This document shows, piece by piece, positions 1 through 7,567 of a stretch of DNA of 25,149 nt. Under the pieces are notes generated by a model. That model searched no databases and was not told the origin of the DNA. It worked only from the letters and a program-made list of their open reading frames with translations. Position numbers and translations under genes: made by a program. Every line of letters begins with the position of its first letter. The first letter of the stretch is position 1. Source of the stretch: a virus; the IMG/VR virus record IMGVR_UViG_3300048996_000027, positions 1 to 25,149 of that record. One strand, given 5' to 3'.

Positions 1-1188
1 ATGAACCTTGCAGTTGCGAATAAGCTGAATACCTTGGGAGCTTACAGGTCCCCAAAGCAGGTCATGGATGTTACATTCGGTAAAGAAACACTGCTGGCCG
101 AAACCCTCGATATAATTGAGCGCGTTGATGTTGTAGCGGCCGGTACTCGAGAATATCTCGCAGCCATCAAACCATATGGCGTGCTGAGTGGCGACGCTCT
201 CGGTTGCGATGCTGCCGAAGTTCGCCATGTCGATACGGCAGCCCCGGAAGGTAAGGCCGGTGCGCTTAGGCCTGATCGCGCCGCCAGTCGCGAACGAAGC
301 ATGTGCGATTGTCGCCGTAATCCCCGGTGCGGGGTGTACGACCATGCGGCCCTTGTCGAGACCGTCGTAAGGGAAGTTCTCAACCGGCGTTCCCGGCGCA
401 TTGACAGCTACGTCATACGCACTTGACGTCTCGGTCAGCACGATCTCGCCGTTTACGACGCTGTTGGTCCGCATGTAGCCCAGCGCGGCGGTGAGGGTCT
501 TGTAGTTCGGAAAGGCGTCGGCGATCACGCGCGAAGGCGTGACATAGGTGACGACGGGCCGGAGAACCGCCTGGCGGCCATACCAATGCGGGCCGATAAC
601 GGTCTTCTCCGCAGGGGCGTCCGTGGGGATAATCTCCCAATACATGTTCGCTGGGCCATTTGCGGTATAGACCGTAGGGTCCAGCTTGACCCAGTAGCCC
701 CACGCTCCAACCACGGTCACACCGTCGTAGGCGCTGGTCCAGGTCTGGAAGGTGAGCGGCACGTTCGCGTAAACGTTACCCTCGAAGTAGCAGTTGACGG
801 TGACCGAAGCTGCGCCGCCCGAGCCGTCCGCCTTGGAAGCCCAGCCATGGACCCCGACAATCATCCCGGTCGGATCATCCGCCCCGATGAAGCCGCCATC
901 GGGGTTGAGGCGCTTGAGCGTAGCCTTGCCAGTGACGACAGTAGGGGGAGACCCGGAATAGCCAGATCCTGCGGTGCCGTTATAGGCGGGTCCAGTAGCT
1001 ACGAAGGGCGCTGTTGGCGTTGGCGTGGGGGTGCCGCCCTGGACGATAAACGGCGCGCCTCGGTCGCTGAATACGATCGGCATGCCATAGCCGCTCGCGG
1101 CGATCGTCATCACCGATGCACCGCTCGTCACTTGCCTGACCGGTATTCCGCGGCCATTGGCGGCGATGACGACGGGGATGCCGGCCAT
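1..1188 (-). CDS. tailspike / receptor-binding beta-helix protein (partial, C-terminus beyond window)
   Basis: The frame is open from an ATG at 1188 to the left edge (396 codons), so the C-terminus lies outside the window. Its start overlaps the stop of the tail-fibre gene as TGATG. The N-terminus (MAGIPVVIAANG..., residues 1-60) is a short Gly/Ala/Val-rich segment followed by a TPTPTPTAP linker, as in phage adhesin N-termini. Residues 85-260 look like a beta-sandwich. From about residue 310 there are repeated short strands with turn residues (GLTFRGCRID, AIWFDGCEIF, CFFTECNIHD, IQLIRNCKVH), the rung pattern of a right-handed parallel beta-helix. Family knowledge: such proteins bind or degrade surface glycan during adsorption. 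No catalytic residues can be assigned. Tailspike is an inference from fold pattern and position as the most distal virion gene. Confidence 0.7.
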   Translation of the reverse strand, partial: MAGIPVVIAANGRGIPVRQVTSGASVMTIAASGYGMPIVFSDRGAPFIVQGGTPTPTPTAPFVATGPAYNGTAGSGYSGSPPTVVTGKATLKRLNPDGGFIGADDPTGMIVGVHGWASKADGSGGAASVTVNCYFEGNVYANVPLTFQTWTSAYDGVTVVGAWGYWVKLDPTVYTANGPANMYWEIIPTDAPAEKTVIGPHWYGRQAVLRPVVTYVTPSRVIADAFPNYKTLTAALGYMRTNSVVNGEIVLTETSSAYDVAVNAPGTPVENFPYDGLDKGRMVVHPAPGITATIAHASFATGGAIRPKRTGLTFRGCRIDMANFGSIATESVATQHAIWFDGCEIFSSTGRYNINALNYIEGFGQQCFFTECNIHDLLWGPVSSQGIQLIRNCKVH

Positions 1189-2051
1189 CAGATTGCCTCA
1201 AGCGCGGCAAGGCGGGCATGAATGGAGGCGCCCAAGAACATCGACAGTTCGTCGGGCCGGATGCCGAAGCGACCGTCAGGTATTTCCTCGCCCTCGTCGT
1301 AGCAAAGGAAGGCGTACTTGGAGCTGTTGGGGCCGCCGTTCTCGATGGGATCGATCAGACCTTCGCCGGCCATCACGGCCCAGACGCGTTGGGCGCGCGG
1401 CCCAAAGTGGAAGCGCGCCGCCGAGCCTTTCTCGGCTATGGAATCATTCCACTGGTAGAAGCCGAGTTCGTCGAAAATCCGCTTGGCGGCCCTGTGCTCG
1501 GCCGCATTCATGGCGCCGCGCCAGGTCTTGTCCCGCTCGTCCGACGTGTTGATCGCGCCCGTCACCGCATAGACGGTGTTCCAGCGATTTGAAGGGAGCC
1601 CGCAGCCAAACACGGCGTCGAGTTCGGGGCAGATGTTTCCAGAGAAGGCCATGGTGCCGCTTGAGAATCGGATGAAGGCGTACTGAGTGACGCCATCGTT
1701 CGTCGTGGCCTGAAGGTATACGGAGCCGGGGTTCCCCAGCGCATCCCGCAGCACGACGGCACCGGCAGTCAGGAAATTGGGGCTGGTAAACGCCGTGCCG
1801 ACGAGGCCGTTCAATTGCCCGAATGCGACTGCATCGTTTGCCGCTGTCGCATTGCCGAGGCCGGTAATTTTGAAGTTACCGAGCGAAAGGTCGGCGCGCA
1901 TCCCGCCCAGGCCATCGCGACTGAGCGAACCCGACAGTGCGTCCGCCACGTCGTTGAATGGCGGGTTGTGCTGGCCGGGGATGATCGTATCGCCGGTGTT
2001 TACGATTGTGCCGTTAGGCAGAGAATACGCACCGTTGAGATCGCGTGGCAT
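1188..2051 (-). CDS. tail fibre protein with C-terminal S74 self-cleaving chaperone domain
   Basis: The product is 287 aa. The N-terminus (MPRDLNGAYSLPNGT..., residues 1-85) matches the short fibre start common in phage side fibres, including the ITGLGNATAANDAV segment that links to the shaft. A short beta-rich region follows (90-165). From about 155 (GLPSNRWNTVYA) to the end lies an intramolecular chaperone of the S74 / endosialidase type. The self-cleavage site is Ser170-Asp171 and the partner Lys175 (SDERDK) gives the expected Ser/Lys dyad at +5. In this family the chaperone drives trimer folding and is then released. The ATG at 2051 has GGAG at 2057-2060, just after a hairpin and a 19-bp element shared with the leader of the gene starting at 7480. 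Its stop overlaps the tailspike start. Confidence 0.85.
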   Translation of the reverse strand: MPRDLNGAYSLPNGTIVNTGDTIIPGQHNPPFNDVADALSGSLSRDGLGGMRADLSLGNFKITGLGNATAANDAVAFGQLNGLVGTAFTSPNFLTAGAVVLRDALGNPGSVYLQATTNDGVTQYAFIRFSSGTMAFSGNICPELDAVFGCGLPSNRWNTVYAVTGAINTSDERDKTWRGAMNAAEHRAAKRIFDELGFYQWNDSIAEKGSAARFHFGPRAQRVWAVMAGEGLIDPIENGGPNSSKYAFLCYDEGEEIPDGRFGIRPDELSMFLGASIHARLAALEAI

Positions 2052-2101
2052 CAGAACTCCGCATCCATGCTGGTGGATGCAGGTGAAGTGGAGTCCAGCC
2101 C
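2052..2101 (-). promoter_or_regulatory. candidate late promoter/leader: 19-bp element plus hairpin
   Basis: Read on the minus strand, the element GGGCTGGACTCCACTTCAC (2101 to 2083) is followed after 2 nt by a hairpin (GCATCC 2080-2075, 8-nt loop, GGATGC 2066-2061), then GGAG and the ATG at 2051. The same 19 bp occurs at 7528-7510, again followed by a different hairpin and a start codon. The element is seen directly. Its role as a phage promoter with a structured 5' leader is inference, and it does not resemble a sigma70 promoter. Confidence 0.5.
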
Positions 2102-2282
2102 TGCGTGATGCCCTGTTCTAGCACGGTCGGAGGCTGGATAAAAGGGTGGACTAGCGCCTATCGTGCCAATGCTGTAGCATTGCTAAATGCTGAGCATCGG
2201 GTGGATCATCTTCTGGAAGTCGCTCATCGTGGCGGTTTGGATTGCACTGAAAGACGCCAGTGATGACGGCAAGTTCGCCGCA
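2102..2282. other. intergenic gap with interlocking inverted repeats
   Basis: This stretch between the tail-fibre leader and the stop of the large ejection gene has no convincing minus-strand gene. It is locally AT-rich and holds alternating copies of AATGCT and its complement AGCAT(T) at 2168-2173, 2176-2181, 2186-2191 and 2193-2197. These can form several competing small hairpins. No clear T-tract follows on either strand, so a terminator is not established. A plus-strand frame beginning at 2187 encodes a hydrophobic start but has no ribosome binding site. Confidence 0.4.
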
Positions 2283-5213
2283 CTACTCGCCTGCTTTCAG
2301 CGCGAGTGGAACCGCCGCACTGCCGAGCAACCCAGAATGCTGCCCTATTTTCCGTCCGAGGGACTTGACGGCATCGGGCCTGCCGGTGAGCGCCTTGACG
2401 ATCAGGTCTTGCCCCTTACGGGTTCCACCGATAGCCAGTAGAGCGCCGGTTACGGCCCCCGTGAGCGCGCCCTGCTGCGTATCCCCGGCAACATAGCCCA
2501 CACCCGCGCCAGTCCCGCCCAATGCGCCAGGAACGACAAGCATCTGCGCAACGCGGCGGCCGGTCCCACTGTCGGGGATTTTCGACGGCAGCACCTCCTG
2601 CCCGGCATCAGCCAGATCAGCGAAGGGGCGCTCGCCGCGGAACTTCTTGGCGGTAGCATAGGCAGCGGTGTTGAGCTGGGCAGGCGAGAAGGTTTGTAAT
2701 TCGCCTGTGCTTGCCCCGTTCTTTGCCGCACCAGATGCAGCCGCAAGCGTCTTGGCGAGGCGGTTAGCCTTATCCGCATCAGCGAGCGCCTTCACTACTG
2801 AACTGCCGCCACCCCGCTGCATTTGCCCCTTGAGGGCATCCATAGCACCGGTTACGGCATCGCGATATTCCTGCTCAAAGCCAGGCGCTGCGCCACCAGC
2901 ACTGGCCCTAGACGCCTTAAAGCCGCGCATTGCTTGTTGATAATCGCCACCCGTGAGCTCCGGGGGGGGGGCGCCGGCCGCAGGCCTTACACGTGCCTGC
3001 TCGCGATAATCCAGCGAGTCCAGCTGGCCGCCCATATTTTCGGAAGGGCGCACGGCATCTCCGTTGCTGTTCACATAATCAAGCGCTTCCTCTCGGTTGA
3101 GATATCGCCCCTCAGGGGAGACAAAGCCGGTGGCCCCCCCGAACTGCACGTCTGGATACTTCTCGGTGACATGGAAATGGGACGTGCCAGGATCGCCGAT
3201 ATACACCTTGCCGTCCGCCCCGATGTTGGCAGGAACCACGCCCTTTTGCGGAAGGCCCCCCACCATGTTGGGGGGCGTGGGCGTATAGTCGCCGATAATC
3301 GGACCAAGTCGATTACGGCCTAGAACATCGAACCGAGCGGCGTAATCAGCGGGCAGCTTACTCTGCAACTGCGCAACGCCTTGCATGTCAGCAAAGAATT
3401 GCGGATCGAGCGGAACGGTTACTCCCGCTGTGGCAGCGTCATAGGCCTTGGGAATTGCGCCTGTGGAGGGGTCCAGAAGTTGGTTGATGCCCTCCTCACG
3501 AATGCCCGTAACATTGGCCCCGATAGGGGCGCCAGCTTCCTGGAACGCTGCGCGATTGAAGTCCTGGAAACCCTCCAAGCGCCGCGCATTGACCAGATCA
3601 CCCACGCCCGGGAGGCTGGTCATGCCATCTTCGATAGACTTCGGCAGGCCGCCGAGCGTTTGCCCAGCCGTCATGCGGACGCCGCGATCCCTGAGGGCCT
3701 GGACAACCGGCGAGACGCTAGCCCCGCGCAGGCCAGCCCCAATCGCTCCGCCCACGCCTTGGCCTGCGCCGCTGCCAATCGCTCCCAGCGCAGCGCTGGT
3801 CAGCGGGTCTTGCCCTGTGTTACCACCATAGACGCCGGAATAGATAGCATCGGTAGCCAGATTGCGACCCGCTTGCGCCATCTTGCCGCCGCGCATCAAT
3901 GCAGGCGCGACGCGACCAAAAGTCTCCTTACCCAATTTGCCGAGCATAGCGGTTCCGCCGATGCTTCCGCCAATCTGGCCAAGCGCCATGGGGAGCGCGT
4001 ATTCATCGCCCATTGCCGCCATCTTATCAGGCGCAAGGGCTGATACACCGCCGAAGCCGCCGGTATCGAGAGCCCCCAGCAAAGCCGCGACCTCCGGGTT
4101 GCTCACCAAATTATTGCGCTGCTGCTCATTCGACGACAGCGGCCGAGAGGTACTAGGAATGGACGTATTGATCGTGCCGCCCTGCTGACCTTTGGCGCGC
4201 GCGCGCTCCGCATATGAGCGATACTCGTCAGCCTTGGCAGCGTCTGCAGGATAGCCGTACTTTTGATCCAGTCCGATGCGGAAACGAACATAGTCATTAG
4301 GATCGAGGTTGCGGGCATTCTGCGCCATATAGGCGTCGTATTCCGCCTGCATTGGCTTCGGGGTAGCAACAGCTCCGGTCGTTGCCATGTTCCCTGCGGC
4401 CTGCATTGGATCGCCGTGGGACAGATAGGTGGCGCTCATAGCGTTCTGCGCGGGCTGAGCGGGCATGGGCGTTACAACGCCGTTGGCATCGGGAATGCCC
4501 CCAAGGATCGCGACTGATCGCGACCGGGCATCATTTGCGATTGCGGACAGCCGGTTGATTTTGTCGGCAATTACGTCATCACGATCCCCAGCCTGAGGCA
4601 AGTAAGGCCCGACAGACGCTTCCGATTCCGTCGCGGTATTGAGCTGACCTCCGGTGAAGCCGAGCGCTGTCCCGACGATACCCCGCGCAGCGTTAGCTGC
4701 GGAATCGAATTGCTTGTTGGCCTCGGTGGGAAAGTAATCCTGAACGCCATAGACGCCTTTGGTCGCACCAGGCCCTGCCGCATACTTTGCACGCAGATCC
4801 GCAACGAGGCGGTCAAGGGATGCACCGCTCTGATAGCCCTGGATGGCATCGGCACGCTCTTTAGCGGTCACTGTCGGCTTGGTCGCGGCCTGTAACGTCC
4901 TGGGGTCAGCAGGTCCGCCCGGGATGGGCTCAAGACTTTTCCCATCAGCAGCAAGCCGATACCCGGCAGGAGGCTTGTTTGCCTGCTGAGCCGCGAGCGC
5001 CGCCTGCTGCTGAGCGAGGCGAAGCCGCTCCATCTCCATCTGAAGGCCGGCGTCCTTGCGGCCTTCATCGCGCTGCGCTTGGGGCGACTGCGGCAAGGTA
5101 TACACGCCACCAGGAGCAGGGGACGATGGCGGCGTTTGCCCCGAGAGAACCCAAGGTTCGCCCGGCGCATTGCGCGTGTAAACATGGCCCTGATAGTTGC
5201 GCTGCTCAGCCAT
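2283..5213 (-). CDS. large internal virion (DNA ejection) protein
   Basis: The product is 976 aa and begins at an ATG overlapping the upstream stop as TGATG. Residues 40-80 are charged and Gln/Ala-rich (coiled-coil-like). Around 170-210 lies a GFTGGQLNTATE...GPYLPQAGDRDD stretch that I recognise from other podoviral ejection proteins. Gly/Ala-rich segments that could insert in membranes lie near 405-430, 455-500 and 895-940 (GTGAGVGYVAGD...). A TAGQTLGGLPKSIEDG / SLPGVGDLVNARR region sits near 510-550. Residues about 635-720 hold a small insert (GTSHFHV ... GFVSPEGRYLNREEAL) resembling a module recurrent in large phage proteins. No transglycosylase catalytic motif is clear. Size, composition and position fit the largest ejection protein. 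The gene contains a run of ten G/C pairs at 2962-2971 and a C6/G6 hairpin at 3255-3276. Confidence 0.7.
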   Translation of the reverse strand: MAEQRNYQGHVYTRNAPGEPWVLSGQTPPSSPAPGGVYTLPQSPQAQRDEGRKDAGLQMEMERLRLAQQQAALAAQQANKPPAGYRLAADGKSLEPIPGGPADPRTLQAATKPTVTAKERADAIQGYQSGASLDRLVADLRAKYAAGPGATKGVYGVQDYFPTEANKQFDSAANAARGIVGTALGFTGGQLNTATESEASVGPYLPQAGDRDDVIADKINRLSAIANDARSRSVAILGGIPDANGVVTPMPAQPAQNAMSATYLSHGDPMQAAGNMATTGAVATPKPMQAEYDAYMAQNARNLDPNDYVRFRIGLDQKYGYPADAAKADEYRSYAERARAKGQQGGTINTSIPSTSRPLSSNEQQRNNLVSNPEVAALLGALDTGGFGGVSALAPDKMAAMGDEYALPMALGQIGGSIGGTAMLGKLGKETFGRVAPALMRGGKMAQAGRNLATDAIYSGVYGGNTGQDPLTSAALGAIGSGAGQGVGGAIGAGLRGASVSPVVQALRDRGVRMTAGQTLGGLPKSIEDGMTSLPGVGDLVNARRLEGFQDFNRAAFQEAGAPIGANVTGIREEGINQLLDPSTGAIPKAYDAATAGVTVPLDPQFFADMQGVAQLQSKLPADYAARFDVLGRNRLGPIIGDYTPTPPNMVGGLPQKGVVPANIGADGKVYIGDPGTSHFHVTEKYPDVQFGGATGFVSPEGRYLNREEALDYVNSNGDAVRPSENMGGQLDSLDYREQARVRPAAGAPPPELTGGDYQQAMRGFKASRASAGGAAPGFEQEYRDAVTGAMDALKGQMQRGGGSSVVKALADADKANRLAKTLAAASGAAKNGASTGELQTFSPAQLNTAAYATAKKFRGERPFADLADAGQEVLPSKIPDSGTGRRVAQMLVVPGALGGTGAGVGYVAGDTQQGALTGAVTGALLAIGGTRKGQDLIVKALTGRPDAVKSLGRKIGQHSGLLGSAAVPLALKAGE

Positions 5214-5749
5214 CAGCGGGTTCCGTTCCTGCCAAAAAATGGGACGCGGCCATATCCCGGCAACGTCACGTGGACGTGATCGCCCTCATTGAGATAGCGC
5301 GCGCGGCTGCCGAAGTAGGCGCGCAACGCGTCCTCACTGACGCCGGCATAATCGGCCGCATCGCCGTTGAGGTGGTGGCTGTTCGACTTGCCTCCCACGA
5401 TGCGATTGCCCTCGATGGTGCGGCGGCCACTGGTCATCGTGCCAGGCGCCTTCATGGGATCGGGAAACATCCCGCCTACTTGCGGCAGATATTCAGCCGC
5501 TTGCTGGTTGTGTAGGTTTTTCGCATAGGCCGTTGCTGCGCCGGGTGTGTCAAAGATCCCCAGATGCCTGCCGGTGCGGCGATAAGTTTCAATGGCCTCG
5601 CGTTCAGACATAATCCGGCCATCGTCCGAGACAGTCGGAATCAGTACTTCGCCCTGATTCGTCCCGATGCTGATTGAGCGAACGGTTGAAATGCTGCCGT
5701 CACGGTTGCGAACGATAGGGCGGCTGTGAAGATCGATGTTACCCTGCAT
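5213..5749 (-). CDS. virion-associated protein with M15-type peptidase domain
   Basis: I take the ATG at 5749, one base after the upstream stop (TAA-G-ATG), not the longer frame to 5890 whose first 47 residues are Arg/Ser-rich and only shadow the upstream gene. The product is 178 aa. Residues 1-87 form a small module ([17 protein letters not shown] ... [13 protein letters not shown]...A..YA..LH) often seen inside phage internal proteins. Residues 105-165 fit peptidase M15 of the D-Ala-D-Ala carboxypeptidase / endolysin type: SxHxxGxAxD at 124-133 gives zinc ligands His126 and Asp133, and DHVH at 157-160 gives the third His. In this family the enzyme cleaves peptide bonds of peptidoglycan. Inference: it opens the wall during DNA ejection. 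It lies between two ejection genes, not in a holin cassette. Confidence 0.75.
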   Translation of the reverse strand: MQGNIDLHSRPIVRNRDGSISTVRSISIGTNQGEVLIPTVSDDGRIMSEREAIETYRRTGRHLGIFDTPGAATAYAKNLHNQQAAEYLPQVGGMFPDPMKAPGTMTSGRRTIEGNRIVGGKSNSHHLNGDAADYAGVSEDALRAYFGSRARYLNEGDHVHVTLPGYGRVPFFGRNGTR

Positions 5750-5750
5750 C

Positions 5751-6485
5751 TTAAGGCCCTGGATCGAGGGGGTTGCCTGAGGGGCGAAAGTTACCCGCCG
5801 CGGGCTGCGACGGACCTCCCGCGTCGAAGTCGAAGTCAGGCGGTAAAGTCGCCGGTGGCGGCTGTGCGCCGCCCTGCTGACCCCCGCCAATGATCCCCGG
5901 AATCATAGACCGCGGCCCACTGATGAACCGGTCGCCCCCCAGCGACATATTGACCATCGGGTCACCAAGGTTGCGCAGGTAGTTGTTCGCCGCCTCGGGA
6001 CCAAGCGTTTGGGCAATGAAGTTGTAGTCGTTGATCGTATCATTGTTCGCCGGCTTCGGATTCGCCCGCTCCCACTGCATTTTGGCAAGGCCGCGGGTAT
6101 TCTCGTCCAGATACGGATCAACAAGCGCCTGCGCCGCGACATCACCGCCGCCCTTGCCAAGCAACGCCTGCGCCACCGCATTCGAGCGCGACGCTGCGGC
6201 ATCGGATTGCTTGTCGAGCTGCCGCGCATCGATCGCACCGAGCACATTGTCGGCCACGCGGCCAAGCCCCTGCCAGACGCTCGAAACCGGCGAATAGTCG
6301 GACTTCATCAGCGATTGCGCGATTGCGCGCCGGTTCGCCAGTTCATCCGGCGTCAAACGCTGTCCGCCCTCAGCCCAGGTGAAGGCATCAGGCGGCGCAA
6401 TGTTCTGCACGGGCGCAACCGTAGGATCGGCTGCAACCGACATCTGGTTGCCGTAGAACTGCGGTTTGGGTCCGAGCCACGCCAT
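5751..6485 (-). CDS. internal virion / ejection protein (hypothetical)
   Basis: The product is 244 aa, starting at an ATG that overlaps the stop of the upstream S74-domain gene. Residues 40-85 form an amphipathic region ([36 protein letters not shown]) I recognise from small ejection proteins of podoviruses. The middle is Ala/Gln-rich and helical. Residues 195-244 are Gly/Pro-rich and probably disordered. There is no signal peptide or catalytic motif. Placement between two other ejection proteins suggests it is packaged inside the head and delivered with the DNA. This is inference from context and composition. Confidence 0.6.
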   Translation of the reverse strand: MAWLGPKPQFYGNQMSVAADPTVAPVQNIAPPDAFTWAEGGQRLTPDELANRRAIAQSLMKSDYSPVSSVWQGLGRVADNVLGAIDARQLDKQSDAAASRSNAVAQALLGKGGGDVAAQALVDPYLDENTRGLAKMQWERANPKPANNDTINDYNFIAQTLGPEAANNYLRNLGDPMVNMSLGGDRFISGPRSMIPGIIGGGQQGGAQPPPATLPPDFDFDAGGPSQPAAGNFRPSGNPLDPGP

Positions 6486-7480
6486 CAGTGCACCGCCGTC
6501 GAATAGTCGACCATGAGATATCCGCTGGCATCGTCGATCATCACCGCTTCTGGCCTGATCTGCGCCACTTCCTGCGCCATGACGCCGATCTGCATTGGGC
6601 CGCCAGCCTTATAGCGGTAGGCATAGACTGGCAGGCCGTTATCGAGCGTGCCGACGCGGGTAATATCGGTCTTGAGACGGATATCGGAGAACATTCCGGC
6701 CTTAATTCCGGCGCTGCCCAGCGAGCCAGCAAGGCCGAACAAGCCACCCAGCGCCCCGCCGGCATTCGCCGCCTCCGTCTGGTAGTTCTGGCTTACGAGC
6801 CCGGTATAATCCACGCCGCCGACTTGAGCCTGCGGTGTGGGCGAAGACACAGCGCCGGGGTTGGACACCTGCGACCCGGAAAGCAGCGCGGTAATCTCAT
6901 TAAGTGGCTGATTCCGCGTCGCCAGCGCCTCGCCGAACGCCTGCCCGCGGCTTGTCAGTGCAAGCTGGTTGTTCTGATCATTGTTCGCCTGCGACAGGCG
7001 CGTCATCTCGCTGTCCCAAGCCTGAGTGCCAGGGCGCAGGCCCGAATTGATCAACTGCGTGCGTAGTGCATCCTGTGCCTGCTGCTGCTGCGGTGCAATG
7101 CGCTGTTGCGCGAGGTCATAGGCCCAATTCGCAGCGTCCTGGTTATCGAACTGGAACGGGGTGTTGAGGTACTGCCCGAGCTTCGCGGACTGATCCTGCG
7201 CAATGCCGGCGATATTGGTCTGAGCCTGCGTCGTCTTGTCAAAGATCGCCTGCTGCTCGGGATTGTACGTCGTGGTCTGGGTGAACTGGGGGATCTCGCG
7301 ATATCGGCCGGTGCTGTCCGTGAAACCGGTCGTTCCGTTTTGGCTGTAGCCGACGCTGCCCCACGGGTTATTTTGGTCCACCATGTTGGTGAGTTGCTGA
7401 GTCAAGGCCGTGTCGGTATTTAAACCGCTCTGGGCCTGGGCCGTCTGCATCGGATCTGGTGGCTTGGGGGTTGAGACCAC
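6485..7480 (-). CDS. internal virion protein with short C-terminal S74-like domain
   Basis: The product is 331 aa, initiated at GTG (7480) with AAGGAAG upstream, and this SD lies within a hairpin arm. Residues 1-240 are Gln/Asn/Thr-rich and helical (for example QQRIAPQQQQAQDAL and a NQPLNEITALLSGSQV segment) and resemble podoviral internal proteins, not a fibre shaft. A glycine-rich hydrophobic stretch spans 240-262. Residues 263-331 carry an S74-like domain with SDIRLK, giving Ser265, Asp266 and Lys270 in the self-cleavage arrangement, plus the conserved GVMAQEV motif. The domain stops after about 67 residues and lacks the long C-terminal helices of classical chaperone domains. It is preceded by the same 19-bp element as the tail-fibre gene. 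Confidence 0.7.
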   Translation of the reverse strand: MVSTPKPPDPMQTAQAQSGLNTDTALTQQLTNMVDQNNPWGSVGYSQNGTTGFTDSTGRYREIPQFTQTTTYNPEQQAIFDKTTQAQTNIAGIAQDQSAKLGQYLNTPFQFDNQDAANWAYDLAQQRIAPQQQQAQDALRTQLINSGLRPGTQAWDSEMTRLSQANNDQNNQLALTSRGQAFGEALATRNQPLNEITALLSGSQVSNPGAVSSPTPQAQVGGVDYTGLVSQNYQTEAANAGGALGGLFGLAGSLGSAGIKAGMFSDIRLKTDITRVGTLDNGLPVYAYRYKAGGPMQIGVMAQEVAQIRPEAVMIDDASGYLMVDYSTAVH

Positions 7481-7528
7481 TTTTCAACGCTTCCTTGTGT
7501 GGAAGCGCAGTGAAGTGGAGTCCAGCCC
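7481..7528 (-). promoter_or_regulatory. second copy of the 19-bp element plus hairpin; SD in stem
   Basis: The minus strand holds GGGCTGGACTCCACTTCAC (7528-7510), 2 nt, then a hairpin CGCTTCC (7507-7501), loop ACACAA, GGAAGCG (7494-7488), then the GTG at 7480. The only Shine-Dalgarno-like sequence (AAGGAAG) is in the loop and 3' arm, so folding would mask it. The 19 bases are identical to those at 2101-2083, and the geometry (2 nt, then hairpin, then start) is conserved although the hairpin sequences differ. Promoter function is inferred. Confidence 0.5.
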
Positions 7529-7545
7529 GCGCGAGATGAGGAACA

Positions 7546-7567
7546 ATAGCCCGAAGGCGCTGCTAAT
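7546..7567 (-). terminator. weak hairpin after the GNAT-like gene
   Basis: Just after the stop at 7568, the minus strand reads AGCGCCTTCGGGCT, which can fold as a short stem closed by a stable C(UUCG)G tetraloop and is followed by ATTGTT. It sits directly before the 19-bp element, as a terminator upstream of a new promoter would. The stem is short and the T-tract is poor, so this is tentative. Confidence 0.25.

Noticed and set aside
1-426. 141-codon plus-strand frame at the left edge
   Set aside because: It lies antisense to the beta-helix frame that runs without a stop from 1188 to 1, and its product has no recognisable features.
413-1219. Several short minus-strand frames in the left kilobase (413-703, 525-710, 980-1219)
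   Set aside because: They are out of frame with the continuous tailspike frame and are shadows created because that gene has no stop in the window.
2187-2441. 84-codon plus-strand frame beginning with a hydrophobic stretch (possible small membrane protein or holin)
   Set aside because: It has no ribosome site, would be the only plus gene amid the minus operon, and most of it is antisense to the ejection gene end. The hydrophobic start is probably chance.
5750-5890. 47-residue extension of the M15 protein
   Set aside because: It is Arg/Ser-rich and antithetical to the recognised module start. The ATG at 5749 follows the upstream stop by one base.
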